Below, in pieces: positions 41,995 to 51,558 of a DNA stretch of 56,448 nt (positions within the stretch are counted from its first letter, which is position 1; each line of letters opens with the position of its first letter). The notes below the pieces were generated by a model, which ran no database searches, was not told the DNA's origin, and was given only the letters and a program-made list of their open reading frames with translations. Source of the DNA: Cyanobium usitatum str. Tous (GTDB lineage Bacteria; Cyanobacteriota; Cyanobacteriia; PCC-6307; Cyanobiaceae); assembly GCF_003011885.1 (NCBI RefSeq), contig NZ_PXXO01000015.1, positions 1 through 56,448 of the forward strand, read 5' to 3'. The position numbers were made by a program, and so were the translations under genes.

Positions 41995-43051
41995 GCATCG
42001 CCGCCACTCGCTGATCGGCATCGCGCACCGCCAGCTCGCCCATGGCTGTAGACATTTGCTTTAAGGGATCACAAGCAGCTGCTGCCCCCCGCAGGCGCGG
42101 GCCCAGCAGCCGCCAAAGGCTGCGCTCGAGGGCCGGTTCAGCGGGGCCGTGCTGCCACACGATCACGGCCGCCCCAAGTTCGGCCGCGGCGGCGGCGTTG
42201 ACGTCCTGGTGGTGGTCGGCGGCGGCGGGGTAGGGCACCAGCACCGCCGGGGTACCGCACACCGCCAGCTCGCTGAGGGCGCCGGCGCCGCTGCGGCTGA
42301 TCGCCAGGGCGGCGTGCTGCAGCAGGCCGGGGATCTCGTCGCTGAAGGGAAGCTCCACCACCCCGGCTGGCAGGGGCTGGCCTGCCTCGGGGTCGTTGCT
42401 GCCGGTGAGGTGCACTACCCGCACGCCAGCGGCCGTGAGCTTGGCAAGCAAGGGGCGCACCATCTGGTTGAGACCCACGGCTCCCTGGCTGCCGCCCATC
42501 ACCAGTAGCAGGGGCCCGGATCCTTTGGGCGCCCAGTCGGGCAGGGGGGCGGGCTCCAGAAAGGCTTGCCGCACCGGCGTTCCCGTCACCACGGGGCGGC
42601 AGCGGGGCAGGCGGGCAGCGGCCTGGGGCAGGCCCACCGCCACCTGGCTGCAGAGCCGGCCCAGCAGGCGGGTCACCTTGCCGGGCACAGCGTTGCTCTC
42701 ATGCAGCACCACCGGCACGCCGGCCCAGCGGGCCGCCAGGATTGCAGGCGCCGCGATGTAGCCGCCGCTGGTAAAAACCGCTGCGATGCGTTCGCGCCGG
42801 ATCAACCGCCGCACTGATCGAACCGCTTGCAGCAGTTGCAGCAGGTTGAGCAGCTTGCGCAGGCCCCGGCCTTGCAGCCCCCCGGCCCGCACCGTGTGCA
42901 GTGGATAGCGGCTAGGCACCAGCTGGCGTTCCAGTCGGTCTGGCACCCCCAGCCACGACACGTTCCAATCCGCCGGCATGGCATCGGCCACTGCTAGAGC
43001 AGGAAATAGGTGGCCACCGGTGCCGCTGGCAGCAATTAGGAGCCTGGGCAT
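41975..43051 (-). CDS. murG: UDP-GlcNAc-lipid II transferase MurG
   Basis: 358 aa membrane-associated glycosyltransferase that adds GlcNAc to undecaprenyl-PP-MurNAc-pentapeptide in peptidoglycan synthesis. Seen: [14 protein letters not shown] at the N-terminus, [28 protein letters not shown], the C-terminal donor site [15 protein letters not shown] and [10 protein letters not shown]. Full length. It is divergent from the exported protein at 43102. Confidence 0.97.
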   Translation of the reverse strand: MPRLLIAASGTGGHLFPALAVADAMPADWNVSWLGVPDRLERQLVPSRYPLHTVRAGGLQGRGLRKLLNLLQLLQAVRSVRRLIRRERIAAVFTSGGYIAAPAILAARWAGVPVVLHESNAVPGKVTRLLGRLCSQVAVGLPQAAARLPRCRPVVTGTPVRQAFLEPAPLPDWAPKGSGPLLLVMGGSQGAVGLNQMVRPLLAKLTAAGVRVVHLTGSNDPEAGQPLPAGVVELPFSDEIPGLLQHAALAISRSGAGALSELAVCGTPAVLVPYPAAADHHQDVNAAAAAELGAAVIVWQHGPAEPALERSLWRLLGPRLRGAAAACDPLKQMSTAMGELAVRDADQRVAAMLSTPKG

Positions 43052-43101
43052 GGGTGCTGGGGCTGAAGCATGCCTAACTTAAAAGCGGTTTCCGCCGCCC
43101 C

Positions 43102-43872
43102 ATGCCGCGTCTCCAGCTACTTGGCCGATTTCTGCCCCGAAGCCTGGCCGGGCTCGTCGTCCTGCTGGTCAGTACGGTGCCCGCTCTTGCTGGTGCCGGG
43201 CCCAGTGCGGCTCAGCTCCAGGCCCTGGAAGCGGCCCTCAACGGCACCGGCGAGCTCAGGGGCGCCATGGAGGACGGTCCTGGGCTCGACGTAACCCTGG
43301 TGGAACTGCGAAGGCGCAGCGTGCTGCGGCAGTTCCCTGATGCCCGCTGGCAGCTCACCACGGGCAAGCCTTTGCGTGATGGGCGCAGCACCGTGCAGCT
43401 CCAGGTGACCGGCAGCCGGCAGGAAGGCCCTACTCGCTACCGGCTCGATGGCCAGCAACAGCTGGTGCTCAGCAGCAGTGGCGGTCCTGGGGGCCGCATC
43501 AATGGCCAGATAGTGATTCGAGAGCAGACCCTGATGCGCAGCGGTGAGGCCGATCTACCCGTGAGTCTTTTGATCCCGGATGCGGTGCTCACAGGTCAGC
43601 GTTATGACGTTGACGCGTTGTTTGACGAGCCCCTGGAGGGGGCGATCGCGGCGGGTGGTTTGGTGGCCCTTACCGGTCAGCAGGTGAACGCTCTGGAGAG
43701 CCCTGAGCTCCAGCTGGGAGCATTGGGTGGCGGTGGCCTGTTCAAGTCGGTGCAGGCTCCCTTCACGCCGGGATCCCAGACCTGGGCAATTTTGCTGGTC
43801 CATCCCAAGGGCATCGTCAGTGCCACCAAGCGGGTGCTGGTGGTGGCCGACAAGACCCAGCTGGATCCTTAA
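43102..43872 (+). CDS. Exported protein of unknown function (256 aa)
   Basis: A signal peptide (SLAGLVVLLVSTVPALAGA, about 14-32) is followed by a beta-rich mature part with no recognised domain (LVLSSSGGPGGRINGQIVI, LPVSLLIPDAVLTGQRYDVD). It contains no cysteines and is probably periplasmic or surface exposed. Its stop overlaps the end of the convergent EF-hand gene by four bases. Confidence 0.75.
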   Translation: MPRLQLLGRFLPRSLAGLVVLLVSTVPALAGAGPSAAQLQALEAALNGTGELRGAMEDGPGLDVTLVELRRRSVLRQFPDARWQLTTGKPLRDGRSTVQLQVTGSRQEGPTRYRLDGQQQLVLSSSGGPGGRINGQIVIREQTLMRSGEADLPVSLLIPDAVLTGQRYDVDALFDEPLEGAIAAGGLVALTGQQVNALESPELQLGALGGGGLFKSVQAPFTPGSQTWAILLVHPKGIVSATKRVLVVADKTQLDP

Positions 43873-44162
43873 CGCAGGTCCCCGGGCACTAGGTAACCCT
43901 TGCCGCCGCGGTCGAGCCGCTCGAAGTGGCGCAGAAGGTAGGCGTTGGCGCGCACTTCATCAAGCTCCAGCCTGCCATCACCGTTGCGATCGAGCTGCCG
44001 GAACAATTGCGCTAACCGCTGTTGGTACACCTCAAACTCATCGGCCGCCCGTGCCGGCAGTTCTGGGCTGACGACAGTGGCCAAAAGCAGCACTCCCGCC
44101 AGGCGGCTGGCGATAAGTCGCAGCGGGTGACTAACACCAGGAACCATGGTTGCGGTGGGCAT
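43869..44162 (-). CDS. Exported EF-hand protein (97 aa)
   Basis: A signal-like segment (RLAGVLLLATVVSPELPARA) is followed by a canonical calcium loop DRNGDGRLELDE and a degenerate second loop DRGGKGYLVPGD, together an EF-hand pair. It may sense or buffer calcium outside the cytoplasm. The start may be ATG 44162 or 44144. Confidence 0.8.
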   Translation of the reverse strand: MPTATMVPGVSHPLRLIASRLAGVLLLATVVSPELPARAADEFEVYQQRLAQLFRQLDRNGDGRLELDEVRANAYLLRHFERLDRGGKGYLVPGDLR

Positions 44163-44262
44163 GGCTTAGGTGGGAATGAACTCAGGCTATGCAGCCCTGT
44201 GCTGCCCGCTATTGCCAGATTCCGGCCAAGCTGTGACTAAATCTTTCCGGAATGGCATCGCG

Positions 44263-44988
44263 ATGTCCCCAGGCCAAAGCATCTGGGTGGTCGATGACGA
44301 CCCCGAATTGCGGAGCATGGTGGGCACCTACCTGATCGACCAGGGCTATGACGTGCGCTGCCTGGCAGACGGAGCCCAGCTGATGGCGCGGTTGGCAGGC
44401 CAGCGTCCCGATCTGGTGGTGCTGGATCTGATGCTGCCGGGAGACGACGGCCTCACCCTGCTGCGGCGCTTGCGCGACGGCGGTGACGATCTGCCGGTAG
44501 TGATGCTCACCGCTAAAGGCGATCCGGTGGATCGGATCATCGGCCTAGAGCAGGGCGCCGACGACTATCTGGCCAAGCCGTTCCTGCCGCGGGAGCTCAC
44601 CGCCCGCATTGAGGCGGTTTTGCGTCGCCGCGTCGCCCTGCCGGCCGGTACGCCCCTGGCCGAAGGGGAGTCCTTGACGATTGGTGAGCAGGTGCTGGAT
44701 CTGGCGGCCCGCACCCTGGAGCAGGGGGGAAGGATCACGGTGCTCACCTCAGGCGAATTCGCTTTACTGGCGGCCTTTGTGCAGCATCCGCACCGACCCC
44801 TTTCGCGTGAGCGGCTGGTCGAGCTGGCGCGGGGGCCGGATTCAGTGACAGACAGCCGCAGCATGGATGTGCAGGTCTCGCGGCTACGCAAATTGGTGGA
44901 GCCGGATCCCGCTCGCCCCCGCTATCTGCAGACGGTGTGGGGCTATGGCTATGTATTCGTGCCCGATGGTCAACCTCGCAGCCGTTAG
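44263..44988 (+). CDS. OmpR-family response regulator
   Basis: 241 aa. The receiver domain has Asp11-13, phospho-acceptor Asp55 (VVLDLMLPG) and Lys105 (AKPF). The winged-helix DNA-binding domain ends RYLQTVWGYGYVFVP. ATG 44263 is chosen to give the normal N-terminus IWVVDDDPE. The histidine kinase gene overlaps its end by 23 bases, so it is the cognate partner. Confidence 0.94.
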   Translation: MSPGQSIWVVDDDPELRSMVGTYLIDQGYDVRCLADGAQLMARLAGQRPDLVVLDLMLPGDDGLTLLRRLRDGGDDLPVVMLTAKGDPVDRIIGLEQGADDYLAKPFLPRELTARIEAVLRRRVALPAGTPLAEGESLTIGEQVLDLAARTLEQGGRITVLTSGEFALLAAFVQHPHRPLSRERLVELARGPDSVTDSRSMDVQVSRLRKLVEPDPARPRYLQTVWGYGYVFVPDGQPRSR

Positions 44989-46294
44989 GACCGCCCTGCG
45001 CTACGGCCTGGTGGGACTTGGGGTTGCCCTGCTGAGTACGGCCCAGTTGCAGGCGCTGCTGGCCGAGCGTCTGCAGCGGGCCCGCATTGCCCAGTTGGGG
45101 CCCGAGGTGCTGTTTCAGGTGCGCCTAGCGGAGCTGGCCCTCGATCGCTTGCCGCCGGCGACCCTGGCCCGGCTCAGTGGCCTGTCCCTGCGAGTCGGGG
45201 CCCTTCCGCCCACCTCCACCAACTCTGCGCTGGCTGCCGAGGGATGGCTGCTGCGCCAGCAGCTCTGCCGTGAGCTGCGGCCCTGTCCCACCGTGCTGCC
45301 GGCGGCGCTGCCGCCCAGGGGTGTGTGGGTGCAACTGCTGGCGCCGCTGGAGCCGGTGTGGCTGCTGGCGCCGATTCCGCCGGCCCGCCGCTGGCCGCCC
45401 GATCCCTGGCTGCTGCTGGCGGGTCTGGGGCTGGGCGGCAGCGTGGCACTGCTGCTGTTTTTCTGGATCGAGGTGCAACGCCCCCTGCATCAGCTGCAGC
45501 GGGCCCTGGGCGGGGTAGGCACCGCCGCCCGGCCACCCGCTCTGCCGGAGGAGCGTGGCACCACCACCGTGCGCCAGCTCACCGGCCGCTTCAATGCAAT
45601 GGTGCGGCGCTTGGGGCGCGTCGAGCAGGAGCGTTCGGTGATGTTGGGTGGCATCGCCCACGACCTCAAAAGCCCGATTACACGACTGCGCTTTCGGCTC
45701 AGCTTGGCCGGCTTGCCGGGAGTGGATCTGCAACAGGCTGAGGCCGATTTGGCGGCCCTGGAGCGGATCACTCAACAGTTTTTGCTGTTCGCTGGCGGTA
45801 ACGACAACGAGGTGGCCGTGGCGGTGCCGCTTGACCAGCTGCTGGCCGAGGTGGCGGCGGGCCTGGATGCCGACACCCTGGAGCTGGAGCTGCAGCCCTT
45901 GCTGCGCGTGGTGCAGCCGGTGGCGCTTTCCAGGGCCGTGGCCAATTTGATCGATAACGCCCGCAGTTACGGCGCACCACCGCTGAGGCTGGTACTGCAG
46001 TCCGGGCCGCCTGAGGGGGCGGGCTTCCGCATCGTGCTTTGGGATGGGGGCTCAGGCATCCCTGCCGCTAAGTGGGATCAGGCCTTGATGCCCTTCCAGC
46101 GGCTCGATGCCGCCCGAGGTGGCAGCGGCCACTGCGGCCTGGGGCTGGCGATTGCCGCTCGGGTGGCGGCCGCCCACGGCGGTGGGCTGGAGCGGCTGGA
46201 GAGCGATGGCTCCGGCAATGGCCCTAGCCCCGCCTTTGGATTTCGTTTTGGAATCGCCCTGTGGGGAAGCTCCAAAAGCCAGGCCGGGAGCTGA
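44966..46294 (+). CDS. EnvZ-like sensor histidine kinase
   Basis: 442 aa. Two membrane helices (about 8-28 and 148-172) flank a periplasmic sensor domain containing two cysteines (CRELRPC). A HAMP-like linker follows, the phospho-acceptor His near 231 (GIAHDLKSPITRLRFRL), N box (NLIDNARSYG), and G boxes (DGGSGIP, GLGLAIAARV). ATG 44966 is chosen; the longer frame lies inside the regulator gene. The signal sensed is unknown. Confidence 0.92.
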   Translation: MVNLAAVRTALRYGLVGLGVALLSTAQLQALLAERLQRARIAQLGPEVLFQVRLAELALDRLPPATLARLSGLSLRVGALPPTSTNSALAAEGWLLRQQLCRELRPCPTVLPAALPPRGVWVQLLAPLEPVWLLAPIPPARRWPPDPWLLLAGLGLGGSVALLLFFWIEVQRPLHQLQRALGGVGTAARPPALPEERGTTTVRQLTGRFNAMVRRLGRVEQERSVMLGGIAHDLKSPITRLRFRLSLAGLPGVDLQQAEADLAALERITQQFLLFAGGNDNEVAVAVPLDQLLAEVAAGLDADTLELELQPLLRVVQPVALSRAVANLIDNARSYGAPPLRLVLQSGPPEGAGFRIVLWDGGSGIPAAKWDQALMPFQRLDAARGGSGHCGLGLAIAARVAAAHGGGLERLESDGSGNGPSPAFGFRFGIALWGSSKSQAGS

Positions 46295-46430
46295 CTTTGC
46301 TCGCTAACGCTCCGCGCCTGTCGGATTTGGTCACAGGTTGGTGGTAACTCGGTTGCACTTCGCCCGTTGGGTCGCCGCAAAGTTCCGGGGTGACAGCCCA
46401 AGGCTGCAGCATTTCACCCACCTTCTTCCC

Positions 46431-46817
46431 ATGAAGTCCTTTCCCCTTCCCCGCCTGGCCCTGGTGCTGGGCCTGTTGGGTAGCGGCGCCGTCAGTGCCG
46501 GCTCCGCCCTGGCCGATCCCCAGTTCTCAGGTCGAGCCGTCGCTCCCTGGGGCCCCAATTCGGGCCTCCAGCGCGGCTTGGTTCAGGCTCAGAGGGCCTT
46601 GGCGGATCAGTCCTATCGCCAGACCCAGTGGCGCCTCGACCAACTGGATCGCTGCCTCAGCAGCGCCCGTGAGCGCTGGGACAACGTCCAGTGCCTGCGC
46701 CGCGATGAGCAGGCTCGGGAGCGTCAGAGGCGGCGCGATCAGCAGGAATGGCAGCTTCTGATGGGCCGCCAGGGCTTCACCGCCCAGCTGCCCGGGCGGC
46801 CCGGCCTGAGCCTCTGA
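46431..46817 (+). CDS. Small exported protein, Arg/Gln-rich (128 aa)
   Basis: Signal peptide MKSFPLPRLALVLGLLGSGA with cleavage near SALA-D, then a charged helical domain (SYRQTQWRLDQLDRCLSSARE) with two cysteines and a run of Arg/Gln (ARERQRRRDQQEW). Unknown periplasmic protein; related in style to the exported protein at 47456. Confidence 0.7.
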   Translation: MKSFPLPRLALVLGLLGSGAVSAGSALADPQFSGRAVAPWGPNSGLQRGLVQAQRALADQSYRQTQWRLDQLDRCLSSARERWDNVQCLRRDEQARERQRRRDQQEWQLLMGRQGFTAQLPGRPGLSL

Positions 46818-46897
46818 CGGCCTTTTCGCTTTTCTTTCTCCGAATCCCATTCCCCGCCACACCACCTCCCGCCACACCACCTTCCGCAAGATCAACC

Positions 46898-47299
46898 ATG
46901 CGCCTCTCTGCTCTTCCTCTCGTTTTGGCCGGCCTGCTCGGCAGTGCAGCCCTGGCTCCTGAGGCCGCCCAGGCCTATCCCTACGGCGATCAGCGCTACG
47001 GGGATCAGCGCTACGCCTACGGCGGTCAGCGCTACGCCTACGACAACTACGGTCCGCCCCGAGGCCGAACCTATGCCCCCCTGCCCGTGAGTCCCTATGG
47101 CTACCCCATCGCCTCTGAGCCTGAGCTCTATAGCCCTACTCCCGTGTATCGCTGCAATAGGGGCACCGTGCTGACCGGGGCTGCCATTGGTGGCGGACTG
47201 GGAGCGATGTTGGCCAGCAACTCCCGCAATCGCCTCTGGAGCCTGCCAATGGGGGCCGCGATGGGCGGCATCTTGGGTGGTGTGATCTCCGGTTGCTGA
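46898..47299 (+). CDS. Exported Tyr-rich glycine-zipper protein (133 aa)
   Basis: Signal peptide (LSALPLVLAGLLGSAALA), then a tyrosine-rich repeat region (YGDQRYGDQRYAYGGQRYAY, about 27-50) and a C-terminal glycine-zipper segment (TGAAIGGGLGAMLASN, GAAMGGILGGVISGC) that can insert into or cross a membrane. It resembles small outer-membrane or envelope proteins. Function unknown. Confidence 0.7.
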   Translation: MRLSALPLVLAGLLGSAALAPEAAQAYPYGDQRYGDQRYAYGGQRYAYDNYGPPRGRTYAPLPVSPYGYPIASEPELYSPTPVYRCNRGTVLTGAAIGGGLGAMLASNSRNRLWSLPMGAAMGGILGGVISGC

Positions 47300-47455
47300 A
47301 GCCGGCTTCAGCCGGCGCTGCGGTTGTGCACAGTCAGATCCGGTCACAACTTGCGGCCGTGTTAGTCACATTTCAGTGAAATGGAGCGTCCAGGGTTGAG
47401 GGGTGGATTCGCCCCAAGCGGCTCCACCCCACCCCACCCCACCTCACCTACAGCC

Positions 47456-47920
47456 ATGAACCTCTTGCACACCTTTTTGCCTAGAGCCGGAAAGCGCCCT
47501 GCCTCCCTGGTTCTGGTAGGCGCCTTGTTAACCATGGGGGTGAGTGGTGCCGGTGCTGCGGCCTTCGCCGAAGGCACCGGTTACGGAAGGCGCCCCAACC
47601 CTGAGCGCCGCGAAGCGATGCAACGCCAGCAGGCCGAGGCGATGGCCAAATTGAGCAGCCAGGAGCGCCAGGCTTATTTCGCTGCCCGCCGGCAGCTGGA
47701 GCAGCGGGTTTCCGTCGAACGCTTGGACCAACTGAGCCAGGCCGAGCGCTGCATGGTGCCGGCCCTTGGCGTCGATGCCTTGCAGACCTGCCAGCGCAAC
47801 CTGCAGGACCAGGCGATGGAGCAGCGTCGCCGCTGGATGACCGAACGGGCCGAGCTTCAGCGCCGCTTTGGCTTGCCGGGCTGGGACAAGGACCAGCGCC
47901 AACAAAAAAAGGGGGCCTGA
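47456..47920 (+). CDS. Exported Arg/Gln-rich protein (154 aa)
   Basis: N-terminal signal (LVLVGALLTMGVSGAGAAAFA), then a long charged helical domain (QRQQAEAMAKLSSQERQAYF) with two cysteines (AERCMVPAL, LQTCQRNL). It resembles a periplasmic Spy-like or LTXXQ-type helical chaperone, but the signature is not clear. The stop codon sits in the loop of the pgk terminator. Confidence 0.65.
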   Translation: MNLLHTFLPRAGKRPASLVLVGALLTMGVSGAGAAAFAEGTGYGRRPNPERREAMQRQQAEAMAKLSSQERQAYFAARRQLEQRVSVERLDQLSQAERCMVPALGVDALQTCQRNLQDQAMEQRRRWMTERAELQRRFGLPGWDKDQRQQKKGA

Positions 47921-47926
47921 GCCCCC
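47904..47926 (-). terminator. pgk terminator
   Basis: On the minus strand GGGGGC-TCAG-GCCCCC is followed by seven U, 36 bp after the pgk stop. It overlaps the end of the convergent exported-protein gene. Confidence 0.88.
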
Positions 47927-47961
47927 CTGTCGCGGTCAGCCTGGATCAGGCCACTTCCAGA

Positions 47962-49167
47962 TCAGGCTTCATCTAGTGCTGCCACGCCGGGAAGAACCTT
48001 GCCTTCCAGCAGCTCCAGGCTGGCGCCACCGCCGGTGGAGATGTGGGACATCTTTTCGGCTACGCCCACCTTTTCCACGGCTGCCACGGAGTCGCCACCA
48101 CCGATGATCGTGCAGCAGCCCTTGCCGCTTAGGTCGGCCAGGGTGTGGGCGATGCCGTTGGTGCCGGCGGCAAACTTGTCGAACTCGAACACGCCCATGG
48201 GGCCGTTCCAGATCACGGTTTTGCAGTCGGCCAGGGCTTCCTGGAAGGCTTTGAGCGAGTCGGGGCCGATGTCAAGGCCCATCCAGCCATCGGGGATGGC
48301 GTCGATCGACACGGTCTGGCTGTTGGCGTCGGGGGCGAAGTTGTCGGCCAGCACCACATCGGTGGGCAGCAGTAGCTGCACGCCCTTGGCGGCCGCCTTG
48401 GCCTCGAGCTCCTTGGCCAGCTCAAGCTTGTCCTCTTCCACCAGGCTCTTGCCCACCGCTAGGCCACGGGCTTTGTAGAAGGTGAAAATCATGCCGCCGC
48501 CGATCAGCACCTTGTCGCACTTATCGATCAGGGCCTCAAGCACGCCGATTTTGGAGCTCACCTTGGAGCCGCCCACGATCGCCGCCAGGGGGCGCTTGGG
48601 CTCGTCGATGGCGCCCTGCAGATACTGCAGCTCCTTCTCCATCAGGTAGCCGGCCACGCTGGGGCTGAGCGCCTTGGTGACGCCCTCGGTGGAGGCGTGG
48701 GCCCGGTGGGCGGCGCCGAAGGCGTCATTCACGTAAACATCGGCAAGGGCTGCTAGCTGGGCAGCGAAACCGGCGTCGTTCTTCTCTTCTTCAGCGAAGA
48801 AGCGCACGTTTTCGAGCAGCACCACATCGCCTTCGGCCATGGCTGCCACCTTGGCTTCGGCTTCGGGGCCGATGCAGCTGTCGGTTTTCACCACGGGCTT
48901 GCCGAGCAGCTCGCTGAGGCGGGCAGCCACGGGGGTGAGGCGCATGGCTTCGTTCACCTGGCCCTTGGGACGGCCGAAGTGGGCCGCCAGGATCACCTTG
49001 GCGCCCTTGCTGCTCAGGTCATTGATCGTGGGCAGGGCGGCCCGGATGCGGGTGTCGTCGGTGATGGCACCGGCGTCATCTAGCGGTACGTTGAAGTCAA
49101 CCCGCACCAGCACGCGCTTGCCGCGGAGCTCATCGGCCGAAAGGCTGGCCAGGGATCGCTTCGCCAT
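47962..49167 (-). CDS. pgk: Phosphoglycerate kinase
   Basis: 401 aa. Transfers phosphate between 1,3-bisphosphoglycerate and ADP, and runs in reverse in the Calvin cycle. Seen: [52 protein letters not shown] and [11 protein letters not shown]. Complete. It is divergent from uspA. Confidence 0.98.
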   Translation of the reverse strand: MAKRSLASLSADELRGKRVLVRVDFNVPLDDAGAITDDTRIRAALPTINDLSSKGAKVILAAHFGRPKGQVNEAMRLTPVAARLSELLGKPVVKTDSCIGPEAEAKVAAMAEGDVVLLENVRFFAEEEKNDAGFAAQLAALADVYVNDAFGAAHRAHASTEGVTKALSPSVAGYLMEKELQYLQGAIDEPKRPLAAIVGGSKVSSKIGVLEALIDKCDKVLIGGGMIFTFYKARGLAVGKSLVEEDKLELAKELEAKAAAKGVQLLLPTDVVLADNFAPDANSQTVSIDAIPDGWMGLDIGPDSLKAFQEALADCKTVIWNGPMGVFEFDKFAAGTNGIAHTLADLSGKGCCTIIGGGDSVAAVEKVGVAEKMSHISTGGGASLELLEGKVLPGVAALDEA

Positions 49168-49325
49168 GGGTTATGGAATAACTGAATTGCCGGGGGAGAT
49201 TAGCCCCCGCGGGCCCCAGCCAGCCCAGGCTTCGGATTCCCCCCTGCCATCCGCCCTGGCCGGGCGACGAAGGGACCCCCAGACTGAAGCCACGGGCTTG
49301 CATCTGCCCAGCCGCATTACGCCCC

Positions 49326-49700
49326 ATGTTTGACACCGTTCTCTTTCCCATCGACCAGAGCCGTCAGGCGATGGAAACGGCTGCGGTGGCCTTGAAACTG
49401 GCCCAGCAGCACGACAGCACTTTGGTGTTGCTGTCGGTAGTGGAGCCCGAGCAGGACGACCCAGCTGCGGTTGCTGCCCTGCTGCAGCAAGCCCGCGCTC
49501 GCTTTGAAGAGGCCGGCGTGAGCTGCCAGGTGATCGAGCGGGAGGGCAAGCCCGCCTTCGTGATCGGCGATGTGGCAGATGAGATCAATGCTGACGTGAT
49601 CGTGATGGGCACCCGCGGCATTGCGATCGAGAGCGATCAGCAGAGCACCGCCGCCCGGGTGATCCAGCTGGCTCCCTGTCCGGTGCTGGTGGTGCCCTGA
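49326..49700 (+). CDS. Universal stress protein (UspA family)
   Basis: 124 aa single-domain Usp. FDTVLFPIDQSRQAMETAAV at the N-terminus, and ADVIVMGTRGIAIESDQQST containing a variant of the G-x2-G-x9-G-S/T ATP motif. Its stop overlaps the next start by one base, so it is co-transcribed with the GTPase gene. Confidence 0.9.
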   Translation: MFDTVLFPIDQSRQAMETAAVALKLAQQHDSTLVLLSVVEPEQDDPAAVAALLQQARARFEEAGVSCQVIEREGKPAFVIGDVADEINADVIVMGTRGIAIESDQQSTAARVIQLAPCPVLVVP

Positions 49701-50611
49701 TGCCCCAGACGCTTCCGCTCAGCGTCAACGCTCCAGCGATTCAGTGGTATCCAGGCCACATCGCTAAGGCGGAGAAAGCTCTCAGCGCCAACCTGGCCAA
49801 GGTGGACCTGGTGATCGAGGTGCGCGATGCCCGCATACCCATGGCCACCTCCCACCCGCGGCTGCAGCGCTGGATCGGCAATAAGCAACACCTGCTTGTG
49901 CTCAACCGGGTCGACATGATCCCGCCGCCGGTGCGCCAGGCCTGGACCGCCTGGTTTCGAGCCCAGGAGCAGACCTGCTGGTGGTGTGATGCCAAGGCCG
50001 GCACCGGCGTTAAGCAGCTGCAGCAGGCGGCGATCCGAGCCGGCGTGGCCCTCAATGTTCGCCGGGCGGGGCGGGGCATGAAGCCACGGCCGGTGCGGGC
50101 GCTGATGCTGGGCTTCCCCAATGTGGGTAAATCGGCCTTGATCAATCGGCTGGTGCGTCAGAAAGTCGTAGACAGTGCCCGCCGTGCCGGTGTGACTCGC
50201 AGCTTGCGCTGGGTGCGGCTGGGCCAGGACCTCGACCTGCTCGACGCCCCCGGCGTGCTGCCGCCCCGCCTCGACGACCAGCAGGCAGCCCTGCGCTTGG
50301 CCTTGTGCGACGACATCGGCCAGGCGGCCTACGACAACGAAGCCGCAGCCCGGGCCTTCCTGCAGCTGCTCACCCTGCTTGAAGCCGAGCCAGCTGCTGG
50401 CGTGCCGGCTGGGCTGGTGGGCCAGCGCTATGGCATCCCCCTGGGTGTGCTGCCCGGCGGCGGCCCGGATGTGGAGGGCTGGCTGGTGACCGCTGCGGAG
50501 CGCCACACCAGTGGCGACAGCCTGCGCATGGCCACCAAGCTGCTCGATGATTTTCGCTGCGCTCGCTTGGGGGCCATTGCGCTTGAGCTGCCGGTTTTGA
50601 CTCCTCCATGA
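49700..50611 (+). CDS. rbgA: Ribosome-assembly GTPase RbgA/YlqF
   Basis: 303 aa circularly permuted GTPase for late 50S assembly. Motif order is G4 first (LNRVDM), then G1 GFPNVGKSALINRL and G3 DAPGVLPP, as expected. IQWYPGHIAKAEK at the N-terminus is a family hallmark. The C-terminal RNA-binding part is present. It overlaps the pseudouridine synthase gene by four bases. Confidence 0.95.
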   Translation: MPQTLPLSVNAPAIQWYPGHIAKAEKALSANLAKVDLVIEVRDARIPMATSHPRLQRWIGNKQHLLVLNRVDMIPPPVRQAWTAWFRAQEQTCWWCDAKAGTGVKQLQQAAIRAGVALNVRRAGRGMKPRPVRALMLGFPNVGKSALINRLVRQKVVDSARRAGVTRSLRWVRLGQDLDLLDAPGVLPPRLDDQQAALRLALCDDIGQAAYDNEAAARAFLQLLTLLEAEPAAGVPAGLVGQRYGIPLGVLPGGGPDVEGWLVTAAERHTSGDSLRMATKLLDDFRCARLGAIALELPVLTPP

Positions 50612-51552
50612 GCGAATTTGGTGAGGGCGAAGGTGAGCTGCTGACCCTCACCTATCCCAAGCCGCTGCCGATGCGGCTGGATCGCTGGCTGGTGGCCCAG
50701 CGGCCGGAGCAGAGCCGCGCCCGGATTCAGAAGTTCATCGAGGCGGGCTACGTGCAGGTGAACGGCGTCACGGGGCGGGCCAAGACACCCCTGCGCCAAG
50801 GCGACAGCGTGGCGCTGTGGATGCCGCCGCCCGAGCCCCTCCCCTACCTGCTGCCCCAGGCGATGCCGCTTGATGTGCTGTTTGAAGACGCCCACCTGAT
50901 CGTGCTCAACAAGCCCGCCGGGCTCACGGTGCATCCGGCGCCTGGCAACAAGGACGGCACCCTGGTGAATGGCCTGTTGCACCACTGCCCAGATCTGCCC
51001 GGCATCGGCGGCGAACTGCGGCCCGGCATCGTGCATCGGCTCGATAAGGACACCACGGGTTGCATCGTCGTGGCCAAGAGCCAGGAGGCCCTGGTGAAGC
51101 TGCAGGTGCAGATCCAGAAGCGCATCGCTTCTCGCCAGTACCTGGCGGTGGTGCACGGCCAACCGGCTGGCGACTCCGGCACGATCGTCGGGGCGATCGG
51201 CCGCCATCCCGTCGACCGCAAAAAATATGCCGTGGTTCACGACGATTCGGGGCGTCATGCCTGCACCCACTGGCGCCTGGTAGAGCGCCTGGGGGATTAC
51301 AGCCTGCTGCGTTTCAAGCTCGACACCGGTCGCACCCACCAGATCCGGGTGCACTGCGCCCACGTCGGTCACCCGATCGTGGGCGACCCCACCTACTCCC
51401 GCTGCCGCAAGCTGCCGCTCGAGCTGCCTGGCCAGGCTTTGCACGCCGTACAGCTGGGACTTGATCACCCGATCACCAAGCAGCGGCTGGTGTGCGAAGC
51501 GCCGCTGCCGGAGGTGTTCGAGCGTTTGCTGGCGGTGCTCAGGCGGCGTTAG
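50608..51552 (+). CDS. rluD: RluD-type 23S rRNA pseudouridine synthase
   Basis: 314 aa. S4 RNA-binding domain (MRLDRWLVAQRPEQSRARIQ) and the catalytic domain with HRLDKDTTGCIVVAKS, whose Asp is the nucleophile, plus GRTHQIRVH. Closest in layout to RluD, with RluC as alternative. It ends 6 bp from the convergent ABC gene. Confidence 0.93.
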   Translation: MSEFGEGEGELLTLTYPKPLPMRLDRWLVAQRPEQSRARIQKFIEAGYVQVNGVTGRAKTPLRQGDSVALWMPPPEPLPYLLPQAMPLDVLFEDAHLIVLNKPAGLTVHPAPGNKDGTLVNGLLHHCPDLPGIGGELRPGIVHRLDKDTTGCIVVAKSQEALVKLQVQIQKRIASRQYLAVVHGQPAGDSGTIVGAIGRHPVDRKKYAVVHDDSGRHACTHWRLVERLGDYSLLRFKLDTGRTHQIRVHCAHVGHPIVGDPTYSRCRKLPLELPGQALHAVQLGLDHPITKQRLVCEAPLPEVFERLLAVLRRR

Positions 51553-51558
51553 GCAGGG

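Noticed and set aside
49180-49325. GC-rich inverted repeat between pgk and uspA as terminator
   Set aside because: Divergent promoters lie here, no U-run follows, and neither gene ends in this gap.
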